A stretch of DNA of 64,000 nt, taken from assembly GCA_966211765.1 (NCBI GenBank), contig CBIHOV010000015.1:113161-177160 (forward strand), in the 5' to 3' direction. Under the pieces are notes generated by a model. The model had not been told where the DNA came from. It searched no databases and saw nothing but the letters and a program-made list of their open reading frames with translations. The DNA comes from Paraflavitalea sp966211765 (lineage in GTDB: Bacteria; Bacteroidota; Bacteroidia; Chitinophagales; Chitinophagaceae). Within the stretch, counting starts at the first letter, position 1. Each line of letters begins with the position of its first letter. The translations under genes and the position numbers were made by a program. Shown piece after piece: positions 46,528 through 53,829 of the stretch.

Positions 46528-47205
46528 TTACAGTGTACCAATATTGCTTGCACCACTGATCAGGAAGCCATAGCAGTACAATACAATATAGTTTCTGGTG
46601 GCTGCTGCCACTTGTTGCACCAGTAGTCCGGAGAAGGTAGGAACGGTCAACGTGACCTCATTTTGATTGCTACCATTCAGGGTAACATCGGCGCCCATCA
46701 TTACGCATCCGTCCATCTCGTAGCGCTCTGAAAAGGTCGTTGCTGAGGATTTTTGGGTGGTGCGTACGCAAAGCATTTCGTCGGTACTGATCGCCGGACC
46801 GTAAACGGTTTCTCCAACCTTGATCTGGTAGGAACCATTATAGAAGATATTGAAATGCGTGTGAACAGTCTCCAGGGCTACAGCCGGGAATTCCAGCACG
46901 TTGGGGTAGGTCTGTAAAATACCAACACCAGGCGTCGCGGGGTTTTCTGCCAACAGGCGCTGACCCATTGCATAGACCACAAACGTATCGTTCAAATCGA
47001 GCTTCCGGTCATGCTTCAAGGAAATACCAGTATCCTTTTTTAACGAAAAGGTATACTGACTGGTGGCATTGTCCATCAGCATAGCAACACGGAGATAACT
47101 CCAGGATACTTTTTCTGCGGAAACGCCTTTTGATACTGCCCAGTCGCGTACCCTTTGCAGCGCCTGGCGTTTTTTATCGGGGGTTAAATTTACTATTGTA
47201 CTCAT
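46528..47205 (-). CDS. candidate major capsid protein
   Basis: 225 aa. N-terminal helical part (KRQALQRVRDWAVSKG), then a strand-rich region (YTFSLKKDTGISL, DTFVVYAMGQRLL, HFNIFYNGSYQIKVGETVYG, NEVTLTVPTFSGLLVQQV, RNYIVLYCYGFLI). Reasons to call it capsid: soluble beta-rich protein of suitable size at the centre of the late operon, with a terminator directly after it that would give it a higher mRNA level than later genes. No known capsid family recognised; single jelly-roll architecture is a guess. Confidence 0.55.
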   Translation of the reverse strand: MSTIVNLTPDKKRQALQRVRDWAVSKGVSAEKVSWSYLRVAMLMDNATSQYTFSLKKDTGISLKHDRKLDLNDTFVVYAMGQRLLAENPATPGVGILQTYPNVLEFPAVALETVHTHFNIFYNGSYQIKVGETVYGPAISTDEMLCVRTTQKSSATTFSERYEMDGCVMMGADVTLNGSNQNEVTLTVPTFSGLLVQQVAAATRNYIVLYCYGFLISGASNIGTL

Positions 47206-47270
47206 TTGAAAAATAATTTAGGGATTGAAAAATGAATGATTGACCGTAGGGTTGACGGAAAAGCAGGGGG

Positions 47271-47690
47271 TTAGAGGTTTACAACCACACCACCGCTACC
47301 TTGATCAGTCGCGCCCATAACATCGGTACCGGACATTGGCGATGTGTACCGCTCATCGAAATACACCTGCCCCAGTACATCGCCGTTGCCTTCAATCGCC
47401 GGAATCGAGGTGTCGAATTTGGAAGCAATTTCCAAACCGCCAATGGTACACAGACCTTCCCCGAAACCTTCTACACCACCCAGGATGTTTTTGTCCTTTA
47501 CATATTGTGGCGCAAACGCTTTGACAACAGCGCCTACACCCAATTTTATAAGGCCCCGTTTCCACGGCACCATCTCTTTTATCTTTGCAATTTTGTTGGC
47601 TTTAATGGCCGCATAGCCACCACCAACGTTACCCAACGTGCTGATAGCAAGGCCGGGGAGGTTGAGTTTTTTTATATTGAACTTTGCCAT
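47271..47690 (-). CDS. Gly-rich hydrophobic late protein
   Basis: 139 aa from the ATG at 47690; the earlier in-frame start adds 17 residues that do not resemble the neighbour's N-terminus. It begins MAKFNIKKL, like the next gene (MAKFKLKTL). It is Gly/Ala-rich with moderately hydrophobic segments (AISTLGNVGGGYAAIKANKI, LGVGAVVKAF, GGVEGFGEGLCTIGG) that could sit in or on a membrane. The C-terminus is acidic and Gly-rich. Possibly an abundant membrane or coat component. Not recognised. Confidence 0.6.
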   Translation of the reverse strand: MAKFNIKKLNLPGLAISTLGNVGGGYAAIKANKIAKIKEMVPWKRGLIKLGVGAVVKAFAPQYVKDKNILGGVEGFGEGLCTIGGLEIASKFDTSIPAIEGNGDVLGQVYFDERYTSPMSGTDVMGATDQGSGGVVVNL

Positions 47691-47774
47691 TTTATGAAGA
47701 TTAGAATTTAAAAATGTTGTTACGATCACCAGCACGGGCAATCGCCGGCGCTTTTCCCAATGTAGCCAGGGATT

Positions 47775-47972
47775 TTACTTGCCCGGCCTCACTGATGCAC
47801 CGCTGATCGAAGCAAGGCGCTTGTCGAGGTTCGCCGCTTTTTTCTTTGCATTCGCTATCTGCGTGTTGTGCTTTTTTACTTCGGCTACCTTTTTTAGGTA
47901 GTTTTCCTTGGTAGCATTAGAAGCGCTTTTTTTCGGCTTCTTGGGCAGTGTTTTCAATTTGAACTTTGCCAT
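47775..47972 (-). CDS. small Lys-rich late protein
   Basis: 65 aa with about 19 Lys or Arg and few acidic residues; begins MAKFKLKTLPKKPKKSA and continues as a helix (TKENYLKKVAEVKKHNTQIANAKKKAANLDKRL). The charge suggests binding of nucleic acid inside the particle, similar in kind to small basic core proteins of other viruses. It shares its first residues with the 139-aa protein, maybe an old duplication of a start region. Not recognised. Confidence 0.6.
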   Translation of the reverse strand: MAKFKLKTLPKKPKKSASNATKENYLKKVAEVKKHNTQIANAKKKAANLDKRLASISGASVRPGK

Positions 47973-48013
47973 ATAGATGATCGTTTAAATGTTGACAATT
48001 TTGTTACTTACTA

Positions 48014-49438
48014 CTACTTCTTAAAGGCCAATATTCCAACTACTACCACGGCCGCAATGATCAACCCCGTATTATCCTTGTCCGCCGCTGGTGGCGGTGC
48101 AGCCTGGTTTGTATTGGCAGGTGGCGGGTTGTAGCCGCTTTGTGGCAATGGTTGTGGCTGGTTGGGTATCGGATAGCTCACATTCACCGGGCGCGGATCC
48201 GAAGGCGAACCCATTGGCACGTATAACAAGGGATTAACAGGAAAGCCGTCCCAGTCGGCGGAATCCGGCTTCCATTGGGAGGGATCGCCCCTTTTCCACT
48301 TTATATCTGTCCCACCAAAAATTGAATTGATGATACCGGTAACCTTTTGCAGGGCCATCGTGATTGCCTGGCCTTCCGGAGTTGAGCTGGCGGCTGCACC
48401 TGCCGCATCGCCACCGGTACCGGTGCTACTGCTGCTACTTGAACTTCCGCCCTCTGATGTAGGGCCGGTAATCCGGGCGTTCGAATTTGTGGGAGCAACC
48501 AACGCTTTGCGCCACCATTCGGTGGGGTCCATGCCCAGCTGGGCACTCAGCAATTTGCGCAGCTGAGGAAACACATCATTTTCGACTTTGATCCCTGCCC
48601 AGTCACCAAAGTCCCAAAATGAGGCCACGGCTGTACCGCGCTTTTTTACAACGATGCTGGGGCAGCGGTTAAGCAGGTTGTCGTTAGTGGCATACTGACT
48701 TTTTATCTCCTTTGGCAAGTCTTCAGGGTTTTGGCCCGCGGGAATAAAAATGTAGAGTGCCATGAGTGCCAAACCGGGCATAGCTTCCTGCAATACTTCA
48801 CGACGCTTTTTTCCGAGAACCAATGTTGAAAGCCCGCCTTCGATCTGAGCAGTGCCGTCAGTGTAATAAACTGCCTTTCGGCGTGGCTGCTGATTTATTC
48901 CACTGAGTTCGTATATGCGTGTCATGTTGTAGTCGTATTTAGATTCAAATTTCTTTTCCTGGTTAAAGCCAGGCATTACTGCGTCCAGGATGATTTCGCG
49001 GCCATTATTTTTTACCACCACGTATACATGGGTGGGTGGCATTTTTTGCTGTAGGACCGGATCCGGCTTTTCGTAAGAGACAAACCGGAAAGTCCCGACA
49101 ATACCGAGTGCGTCCAGGCATGAAGCAATAAACACACTGTAGCTTTTGCAGTCCCCAACCCCACTCCACCACATTTGCGCCGGCCGCCTAACCCACTGGT
49201 TATTTTTCGGGTCGGTCTGATAGCGGATGTTTTCTTTCACCATCCGCCAAATGTTATGGCAGGTATCGTAGAGCGTTGAACCTTTCAGGTGTGGCGCAAA
49301 TGCCGCTACCTGGTGCCGTTGCTCAGAATATACCTTCAGTACCTTGGTGGCAATGTCTGCCGTATCCCCATCCTTGTAAAAGAGCGCTTGGCCTTCCGGC
49401 CGCGGTATTGTTCGATTGCCCAGTTCACGCCGCATCAT
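48014..49438 (-). CDS. transglutaminase-fold cysteine protease-like late protein with C-terminal anchor
   Basis: 474 aa. The transglutaminase-like core (about 55-160) has a Cys-His-Asp triad at Cys97 (GVGDCKSYS), His137 (PTHVYVV) and Asp152 (ILDAVMPG). Residues 180-320 are mixed. A Ser/Gly/Ala-rich linker (about 325-350) and a Pro-rich segment lead to a hydrophobic helix at the end (LIIAAVVVVGILAFKK). It could process capsid or membrane proteins, or act on peptidoglycan peptides during entry. The combination with the anchor and late-operon place is notable. Starts at Met1 or Met2. Confidence 0.8.
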   Translation of the reverse strand: MMRRELGNRTIPRPEGQALFYKDGDTADIATKVLKVYSEQRHQVAAFAPHLKGSTLYDTCHNIWRMVKENIRYQTDPKNNQWVRRPAQMWWSGVGDCKSYSVFIASCLDALGIVGTFRFVSYEKPDPVLQQKMPPTHVYVVVKNNGREIILDAVMPGFNQEKKFESKYDYNMTRIYELSGINQQPRRKAVYYTDGTAQIEGGLSTLVLGKKRREVLQEAMPGLALMALYIFIPAGQNPEDLPKEIKSQYATNDNLLNRCPSIVVKKRGTAVASFWDFGDWAGIKVENDVFPQLRKLLSAQLGMDPTEWWRKALVAPTNSNARITGPTSEGGSSSSSSSTGTGGDAAGAAASSTPEGQAITMALQKVTGIINSIFGGTDIKWKRGDPSQWKPDSADWDGFPVNPLLYVPMGSPSDPRPVNVSYPIPNQPQPLPQSGYNPPPANTNQAAPPPAADKDNTGLIIAAVVVVGILAFKK

Positions 49439-49447
49439 GAATAGGGT

Positions 49448-49714
49448 TTAGGGGTATATCGCGCCAACATATTGCGCGTTGCTGATCTCTGCATTGAAAC
49501 ACTTCATGGCTTCGGCTTCATCCTTAATGAGCTTGCCGTTGGCACCTTGCAGGTAATCACTCACGTGATCCGTACGCCAGTTCTCTATCCAATAGCCTGC
49601 ACCATCGTAGAACAGGTATACCAGGCCATTAAATGGATCAGTGCCGGCGGCTATTTCGTAATCCGCTGCCTCATCCGTGTTTTTGCTTTTATTCTTAGTC
49701 GTGAGCTTTGCCAT
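49448..49714 (-). CDS. small late protein
   Basis: 88 aa, soluble, with a Lys/Thr-rich start (MAKLTTKNKSKN) and a compact aromatic core (LVYLFYDGAGYWIENWRTDHV). Fits between the LEA-like and transglutaminase-like genes with gaps of 6 and 9 bases. Not recognised. Confidence 0.55.
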   Translation of the reverse strand: MAKLTTKNKSKNTDEAADYEIAAGTDPFNGLVYLFYDGAGYWIENWRTDHVSDYLQGANGKLIKDEAEAMKCFNAEISNAQYVGAIYP

Positions 49715-49720
49715 GATGTA

Positions 49721-50263
49721 TTAATTGAGCACCCCGTCAACTTTTGGGGCGCAGGTAAAGCATTGGGATTGATTGCCTGTGATACCAGGTACCGGCGTCG
49801 AGAAATTGAGGTCAACAGTTTGATTGACGGGCAGGCCAATACCACCCACGTACAGCATACCATTGAAGTTTACCCCGGTTACCGGAACCTTTGCGATGAT
49901 CTTTAAAATGATATCCTTAATGGCTAGTGCCGTGGACAGGTGATTGATGTACACCGGTACCGTGATCACGGTCTCAGCTGCGGGCGTTATCTGTAGGTTG
50001 GCCCCTGCCCCATCCTTTACCACAGAGGCGAGTAATTCCCCATTAAATCGTAGCTGTCCGAAAAATCGGTTGAACGCGAAGGTTTCACCACTGGGGTTTA
50101 TAATTCCCAGCTCTACATCGAACCATGACTTACTGAGATCACTGCCACCATACTTTATTTTTTTAACTGAAACGCTCAGGCCACTGGCTGCGCCAGCCTT
50201 CATCCACAGGTTGTAGACCAGGTAACCGCCGACGCCAATTAATAAGATTTTGCCAATTCCCAT
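49721..50263 (-). CDS. membrane-anchored LEA14/WHy-like late protein
   Basis: 180 aa from the ATG at 50263; an upstream in-frame start would add 22 residues ahead of the membrane helix. An N-terminal helix (about 3-20, GKILLIGVGGYLVYNLWMK) anchors a domain with the LEA14/WHy pattern: WFDVELGIINPSGETFAFNRF, then GQLRFNGELLASV and VPVYINHLS. WHy domains occur in stress and lipid-contact proteins. In this operon it is likely a virion or host-membrane protein. First gene after the hairpin at 50361. Confidence 0.7.
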   Translation of the reverse strand: MGIGKILLIGVGGYLVYNLWMKAGAASGLSVSVKKIKYGGSDLSKSWFDVELGIINPSGETFAFNRFFGQLRFNGELLASVVKDGAGANLQITPAAETVITVPVYINHLSTALAIKDIILKIIAKVPVTGVNFNGMLYVGGIGLPVNQTVDLNFSTPVPGITGNQSQCFTCAPKVDGVLN

Positions 50264-50360
50264 GCGTTCATTTATAAATTGGCCATAAAGATGAAACCTA
50301 TGAAACGCAGTGGCTACACGATTGTGCAATGTGATACCGAAAGGTTACAAATATTACAAT

Positions 50361-50387
50361 AAAAAAACCCTGGAATATATCCAGGGT
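50361..50387 (-). terminator. terminator after the first late gene
   Basis: On the minus strand ACCCTGGA and TCCAGGGT pair across a 5-base loop and a run of seven T follows. It lies between the 74-aa gene and the rest of the late operon, so reading into late genes needs read-through or a further promoter. Confidence 0.85.
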
Positions 50388-50412
50388 CTGCCGGTTGGGT
50401 ACTTGTCTGCCC

Positions 50413-50637
50413 TTATGAAAAATAAATCGTGGTAAGAATAATTGATACATCTAACCCTTCCCAGTCCGCAAATTCAGCAACTGTGACCCCTTGGTGTTTC
50501 TTTTTACCAAGCGCATCCTTTACTTTCTGTATCCGGAACCACGCACCCTTGTAGCTCTTTATATGCCGGAACACTTTCTGAACATCGGCGGGGGTTATGA
50601 GCGCCAACGCCGGATTGGGTAACTGCTGCGATTTCAT
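50413..50637 (-). CDS. first gene of the late operon, small hypothetical
   Basis: 74 aa, soluble, helical and basic (VQKVFRHIKSYKGAWFRIQKVKDALGKKKHQG). The middle resembles a small winged or three-helix DNA- or RNA-binding unit, but I do not recognise a family. It lies directly under the late promoter and before a terminator, the usual place for a late regulator or antiterminator; this role is inference from position. Confidence 0.6.
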   Translation of the reverse strand: MKSQQLPNPALALITPADVQKVFRHIKSYKGAWFRIQKVKDALGKKKHQGVTVAEFADWEGLDVSIILTTIYFS

Positions 50638-50766
50638 TGCGAATGTGGGTTTAGGTGATGCCGCGGGGGTAGCCGCAGTTTTAACTGGTATCCCTGTTTT
50701 AATCTGCTATTTGCGCAATTTTTTTTCTGTAAGTGCGTATTAGATTATCAGTAGGCAACCAGTTAC

Positions 50767-50798
50767 CAAATATACATAGTATAAAATTACTTTACAAA
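50767..50798 (-). promoter_or_regulatory. late promoter
   Basis: On the minus strand TTTG (50795-50798), 20 bases, TATATTTG (50767-50774): an exact match to both Bacteroidota boxes. It would start transcription near 50760 toward the 74-aa gene and the late operon. Confidence 0.75.
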
Positions 50799-50801
50799 TC
50801 A

Positions 50802-50818
50802 GTACACAATTACTGTAC
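50802..50818. promoter_or_regulatory. operator copy at the late promoter
   Basis: GTACA-CAATTAC-TGTAC. It differs at a single base from the reverse complement of the operator at 61279. It sits 3 bases upstream of the late -33 box, between the late promoter and the divergent gene at 51036, and is the probable link to the repressor. Confidence 0.7.
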
Positions 50819-51035
50819 ATTGGAACAATTATTGCCTTTTCTGCACAGAACTTCACACCTTATCCGCGGGGATTCCTCGTGAACAATACAGTATCTTTAC
50901 ACTACCAAAGACTTTGTTAATGTCAACAATCCATTTACAACAATTTAATTGCCTCTCTGAGCGCCTGGTGCAAGTCCGGGTATTCCTATCTTCATTGACA
51001 GGTCTTTGGTCCACAGGGGGGCATAATATATTGTT

Positions 51036-51350
51036 ATGGACTACACACGCTACAATCAACCGCTGACAGAAGCGGAAGAAACAACACTTTATGAGCTTAG
51101 CAGAGATCCGGACCCCGTTGCCCGGCTCAAAAGCAATTATTACCAGCTCCGGCAACGGGAAATTTTTTCCAACTATGAGGAAGCCCTGGCGGCAGACACT
51201 TCCAACGATTACGCCATGCGGCAGGACTTACAGGAACAGTTAATGGCCGCCCTGGATCAAATGAGGCGGGAATACGACGGGGACGTCAAGAATGCCATTC
51301 AAATCCACCTGACGATGTTGGGGGTGGTTTCGTGGCGCCCGGCGGCCTAA
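51036..51350 (+). CDS. small hypothetical protein, divergent from late operon
   Basis: 104 aa, acidic and helical, rich in Glu, Gln, Tyr and Arg (LYELSRDPDPVARLKSNYYQLRQREIF). No membrane segment. It has its own terminator and points away from the late operon across a 398-base gap that carries the late promoter and an operator. The rest of that gap is AT-rich and without a gene. Function unknown. Confidence 0.65.
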   Translation: MDYTRYNQPLTEAEETTLYELSRDPDPVARLKSNYYQLRQREIFSNYEEALAADTSNDYAMRQDLQEQLMAALDQMRREYDGDVKNAIQIHLTMLGVVSWRPAA

Positions 51351-51374
51351 CCCTACCAACCCAAAAGTTTTACA

Positions 51375-51404
51375 AATCCCTGGCAAGTGCCTGGGATTTT
51401 TTTT
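51375..51404 (+). terminator. rho-independent terminator
   Basis: ATCCC and GGGAT stem, extended by CAGG/CCTGG pairing, followed by a run of eight T, 25 bases after the 104-aa gene. Confidence 0.8.
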
Positions 51405-51444
51405 GCGGGGAATTGCAGAAATGTAGAAGAGTACAATACTTTCC

Positions 51445-51979
51445 AAAGTGCACACTCTGTTTGATGCCCTGATAAGTGTGCAAGTGTGCTATTTAGGGTA
51501 TAACACATTGGTATACAGGTTTGCTAAACATCATATATTGGTTTAGCATTAAGTGTGCTAGGTGCAAAAGTGTGCTGATTTTTGCGAAAAGTGTGCTGTT
51601 ACCTTTGCCACCGTTCGTACACCAAATAGTGACCTTTCCAAAGGAACTCTTTTGCAACTATCCCTTTTATTTTCAATTCTTTAACGAGCTTGGTTGCTTC
51701 AGCCAGGTCTACCCCTTCCCCATTTTCAAATTGTGGAAGTATCTTATATGTCCACGTTGTGTATTGCTTAAGTGGTACCGGCTTCCCCTGATTGGTAAAT
51801 TGGCGTGAGTAATTTGTTGAGGGCATAAAAATGAAGTAATGTTTAAAGATATCAAACGGCCATCAATATACCAGCACACTTTTAAAAAGTGTGCTAAATG
51901 GAAGTGTGCTACAAAAGTGTGCTGTACAAAATCCGCAACCCTGCCCGTTTTCCGCCGATTAGCACACTTAGCACACTTT
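51445..51979. repeat. iteron-like array of AAGTGTGCT
   Basis: About twelve copies of AAGTGTGCT or its complement, in two clusters. Cluster 1 (51445-51597): a palindromic half-match at 51446, then copies at 51474, 51482, 51551, 51568 and 51589, all in forward orientation. Cluster 2 (51873-51979): 51873 (reverse), 51887, 51902, 51915 (forward), 51961 and 51970 (reverse). None fall inside the 75-aa gene between the clusters. The pattern is that of replication iterons or a multi-site regulator. Confidence 0.75.
51599..51826 (-). CDS. small protein inside the iteron block
   Basis: 75 aa, basic and soluble, with a C-terminal half resembling a winged-helix unit (LAEATKLVKELKIKGIVAKEFLWKGHYLVYERW). 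It is flanked on both sides by AAGTGTGCT clusters, a typical place for a self-regulating repeat-binding protein, so it is a candidate iteron-binding protein. This is inference; no family recognised. Confidence 0.6.
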   Translation of the reverse strand: MPSTNYSRQFTNQGKPVPLKQYTTWTYKILPQFENGEGVDLAEATKLVKELKIKGIVAKEFLWKGHYLVYERWQR

Positions 51980-52039
51980 TTCTCTTTATAACTACTTCTT
52001 AAAAGTAAAAGAAGAAGAATCAAAAATATATAGATAAGT

Positions 52040-52300
52040 AGGCTGGTGCTGTTTTTCGATTTTGCCATGCCGGCCTGGCGGGTTTCGTTTGTGCCTGGTG
52101 CCTGGTCCCCGCCCCCGCACACTTCGCTGCGCGTTCTGCTTAGTTGTGGGATTGAAAGGGAGGGGAAAAGAGAAAGGGAGGGGGCAGCCCCTGGAATAAG
52201 GACGGCCACCGCAGGGTGGCCGGATAGATCATGTCCCCCGCTACCGCGTGGGTGAAGCAATGGTGGGGCAAGTGCGGGGACGAATCGGCTATGGTGGCGG
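52040..52300. other. GC-rich non-coding block with hairpin
   Basis: The 568 bases between the 75-aa and 109-aa genes hold cluster 2 of the repeats and then a stretch far richer in G and C than its surroundings (52060-52260), with purine runs (GGGAGGGG type) and a hairpin GGCCACC-GCA-GGGTGGCC at 52204-52221. No convincing coding frame. Candidate origin, nick region or structured RNA. Confidence 0.45.
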
Positions 52301-52394
52301 TACATGGAACGGATCCGGGAAGATATGCGTATAACCGATTTTAAAGCCATTCCCGGCCCTTTATACATTTGTGGGGGGATTACCTTCAACCAAC

Positions 52395-52724
52395 TCAGGA
52401 ATGGCGCTGAAAACGCTTCCAGTAACTTTTGTCGCGCTCTATGCGGGTGTCGAGTAGAAAACGGGCCATGCGCTTTAGCTTCCCGCTGAGAAAATCACCG
52501 GGCAGGTGATCGTAGTGATCCAGGCATTTAACAAAGGTTATGAGTACATAGTACCCTTCTACCTCCTGATAAAGGCTTTGACGTCCCTTTGTGGCAGCCT
52601 CCAGCTCAGCTTCGCTCCGGTATCTCCATACCTGGCCAACTGGGAACGGCTCATTGGTGCCGACAATAAAAACCGCGTTCTTGTGCTGCGGATCTTCTGC
52701 AAAAAGGTATTCTGACAATTCCAT
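52395..52724 (-). CDS. early-region hypothetical protein
   Basis: 109 aa, mixed fold, acidic N-terminus then basic C-terminus (KLKRMARFLLDTRIERDKSYWKRFQ). Last gene of the leftward early operon before the GC-rich block. Not recognised. Confidence 0.6.
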   Translation of the reverse strand: MELSEYLFAEDPQHKNAVFIVGTNEPFPVGQVWRYRSEAELEAATKGRQSLYQEVEGYYVLITFVKCLDHYDHLPGDFLSGKLKRMARFLLDTRIERDKSYWKRFQRHS

Positions 52725-52754
52725 GTCGTGAAGATATAAAAAAGCGTGGGGAGA

Positions 52755-53030
52755 CTACGGTAGGTACTTTCTATGCTCCAGGTCATTGAGCATCCAGGTT
52801 GTGAAGGTATCTCCCTCCAAATCTTCAACACGGGGAATGGATTGTGCAAAGTCCAGGGCTTGCCTGTAGGTGCTAGTTCTATATAAACCTATTGCATAAC
52901 AGTCAAGATCGATAAGCGCAAAAGTTAATGCATCTTTCAGGTGGGATAATCCCCTGGGAATCCTTTCAACTACCTTTTCAAGGTAGTCAGCCAGCTCTCT
53001 GACCTCCTGTCGTGTTGGTGCATGTGACAT
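52755..53030 (-). CDS. early-region hypothetical protein
   Basis: 91 aa from the ATG at 53030 (MSHAPTRQEVRELADYL). An upstream in-frame start at 53096 is possible, but an AT-rich leader with TTTTTG precedes the shorter start. All-helical, acidic. Not recognised. Confidence 0.55.
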   Translation of the reverse strand: MSHAPTRQEVRELADYLEKVVERIPRGLSHLKDALTFALIDLDCYAIGLYRTSTYRQALDFAQSIPRVEDLEGDTFTTWMLNDLEHRKYLP

Positions 53031-53130
53031 ATATTGATATTTAGTTGCAAAAATAAAGTGCGGCCATGAGCGCCGCACTATTTCCCAATTGATCATTATT
53101 ACCCTGTGCTAACTTATAGCGACAGTTCGT

Positions 53131-53391
53131 TTATCCGATCGGAATGAATTTGTCAATGTAAACAGTAGTCCATATCCCATTATCAACAATATCCAAGGTA
53201 ACACTACCAAAGCGATTAAAAAAATCAGGTCGGTCAATGAGCCATTTCTTATCAACCCCCATCCACATGGTATCTTTGGAATTATTGATACCCTCTACAT
53301 TCACAATCTGCACATACATCAAAAATTTAGCTTTCCCCTTAAGCATTTGGAGGAATTCTGCTATACTGACAGTGTGTATACCTTCCTTCAT
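53131..53391 (-). CDS. early-region hypothetical protein
   Basis: 86 aa, beta-rich (FLMYVQIVNVEGINN, VTLDIVDNGIWTTVYIDKF). Its ATG overlaps the stop of the upstream gene by 4 bases, so it is translationally coupled. Not recognised. Confidence 0.6.
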   Translation of the reverse strand: MKEGIHTVSIAEFLQMLKGKAKFLMYVQIVNVEGINNSKDTMWMGVDKKWLIDRPDFFNRFGSVTLDIVDNGIWTTVYIDKFIPIG

Positions 53392-53711
53392 AACATCAGG
53401 GGTTTGCGGTTCAAAGATTTGAAAAACTCGTTGAGGCGGTTATTGGCTTCATCACGGTCCTGTTCAAATTGCTGCTTTGTTTTAAACAGTTGCCCTACGC
53501 CTGGCTTTAAGCAGTAGTGGGGGACGGTGATCAACTGGTAAAATTTGTCGGGGTAGTCCTCTCCCATATCAACGACATAAGAAAGTGGGGCTTTGTGGGT
53601 AGCTTGCTTTACTTCTTTTATAGTGCCCCAACCAGGTGTGTTTCCGAATTTGCCAACGTAGTAAAGCAGATCGCCTGCCTTGTGTGAAAGTGTGTCTATT
53701 GGAGTATTCAT
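53388..53711 (-). CDS. early-region hypothetical protein (small beta-barrel-like)
   Basis: 107 aa. The first 70 residues (HKAGDLLYYVGKFGNTPGWGTIKEVKQ) resemble a small SH3-like or Tudor-like barrel, as found in many phage accessory proteins. The C-terminal 35 residues are a charged helix. Overlaps the next gene by 4 bases. Not assigned. Confidence 0.6.
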   Translation of the reverse strand: MNTPIDTLSHKAGDLLYYVGKFGNTPGWGTIKEVKQATHKAPLSYVVDMGEDYPDKFYQLITVPHYCLKPGVGQLFKTKQQFEQDRDEANNRLNEFFKSLNRKPLML

Positions 53712-53829
53712 GTTGTTGCCATTCTTTTGCCGGCATGGTACCCGGTGGTTTGATTTACTGTACGAAAGTGAGTAGAAAAAATGACACTTGCAAGTAATTT
53801 TATACCTTTTAGATTAAAATTACACACTT

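Noticed and set aside
51445..51979. CRISPR array
   Set aside because: The repeat unit is only 9 bp, spacing is irregular and orientation is mixed; no cas genes are near.
52046..52255. A 69-codon plus-strand frame in the GC-rich block
   Set aside because: Low-complexity Pro, Arg and Gly composition in a GC-rich stretch; no start signal and no coding character.
51709..52389. A 226-codon open frame on the minus strand across the iteron block and GC-rich region
   Set aside because: It overlaps the 75-aa gene in another frame, runs through the repeat clusters and the GC-rich block, and changes character abruptly (Pro/His/Ser-rich, then Leu run, then Cys-rich). It looks like chance openness.
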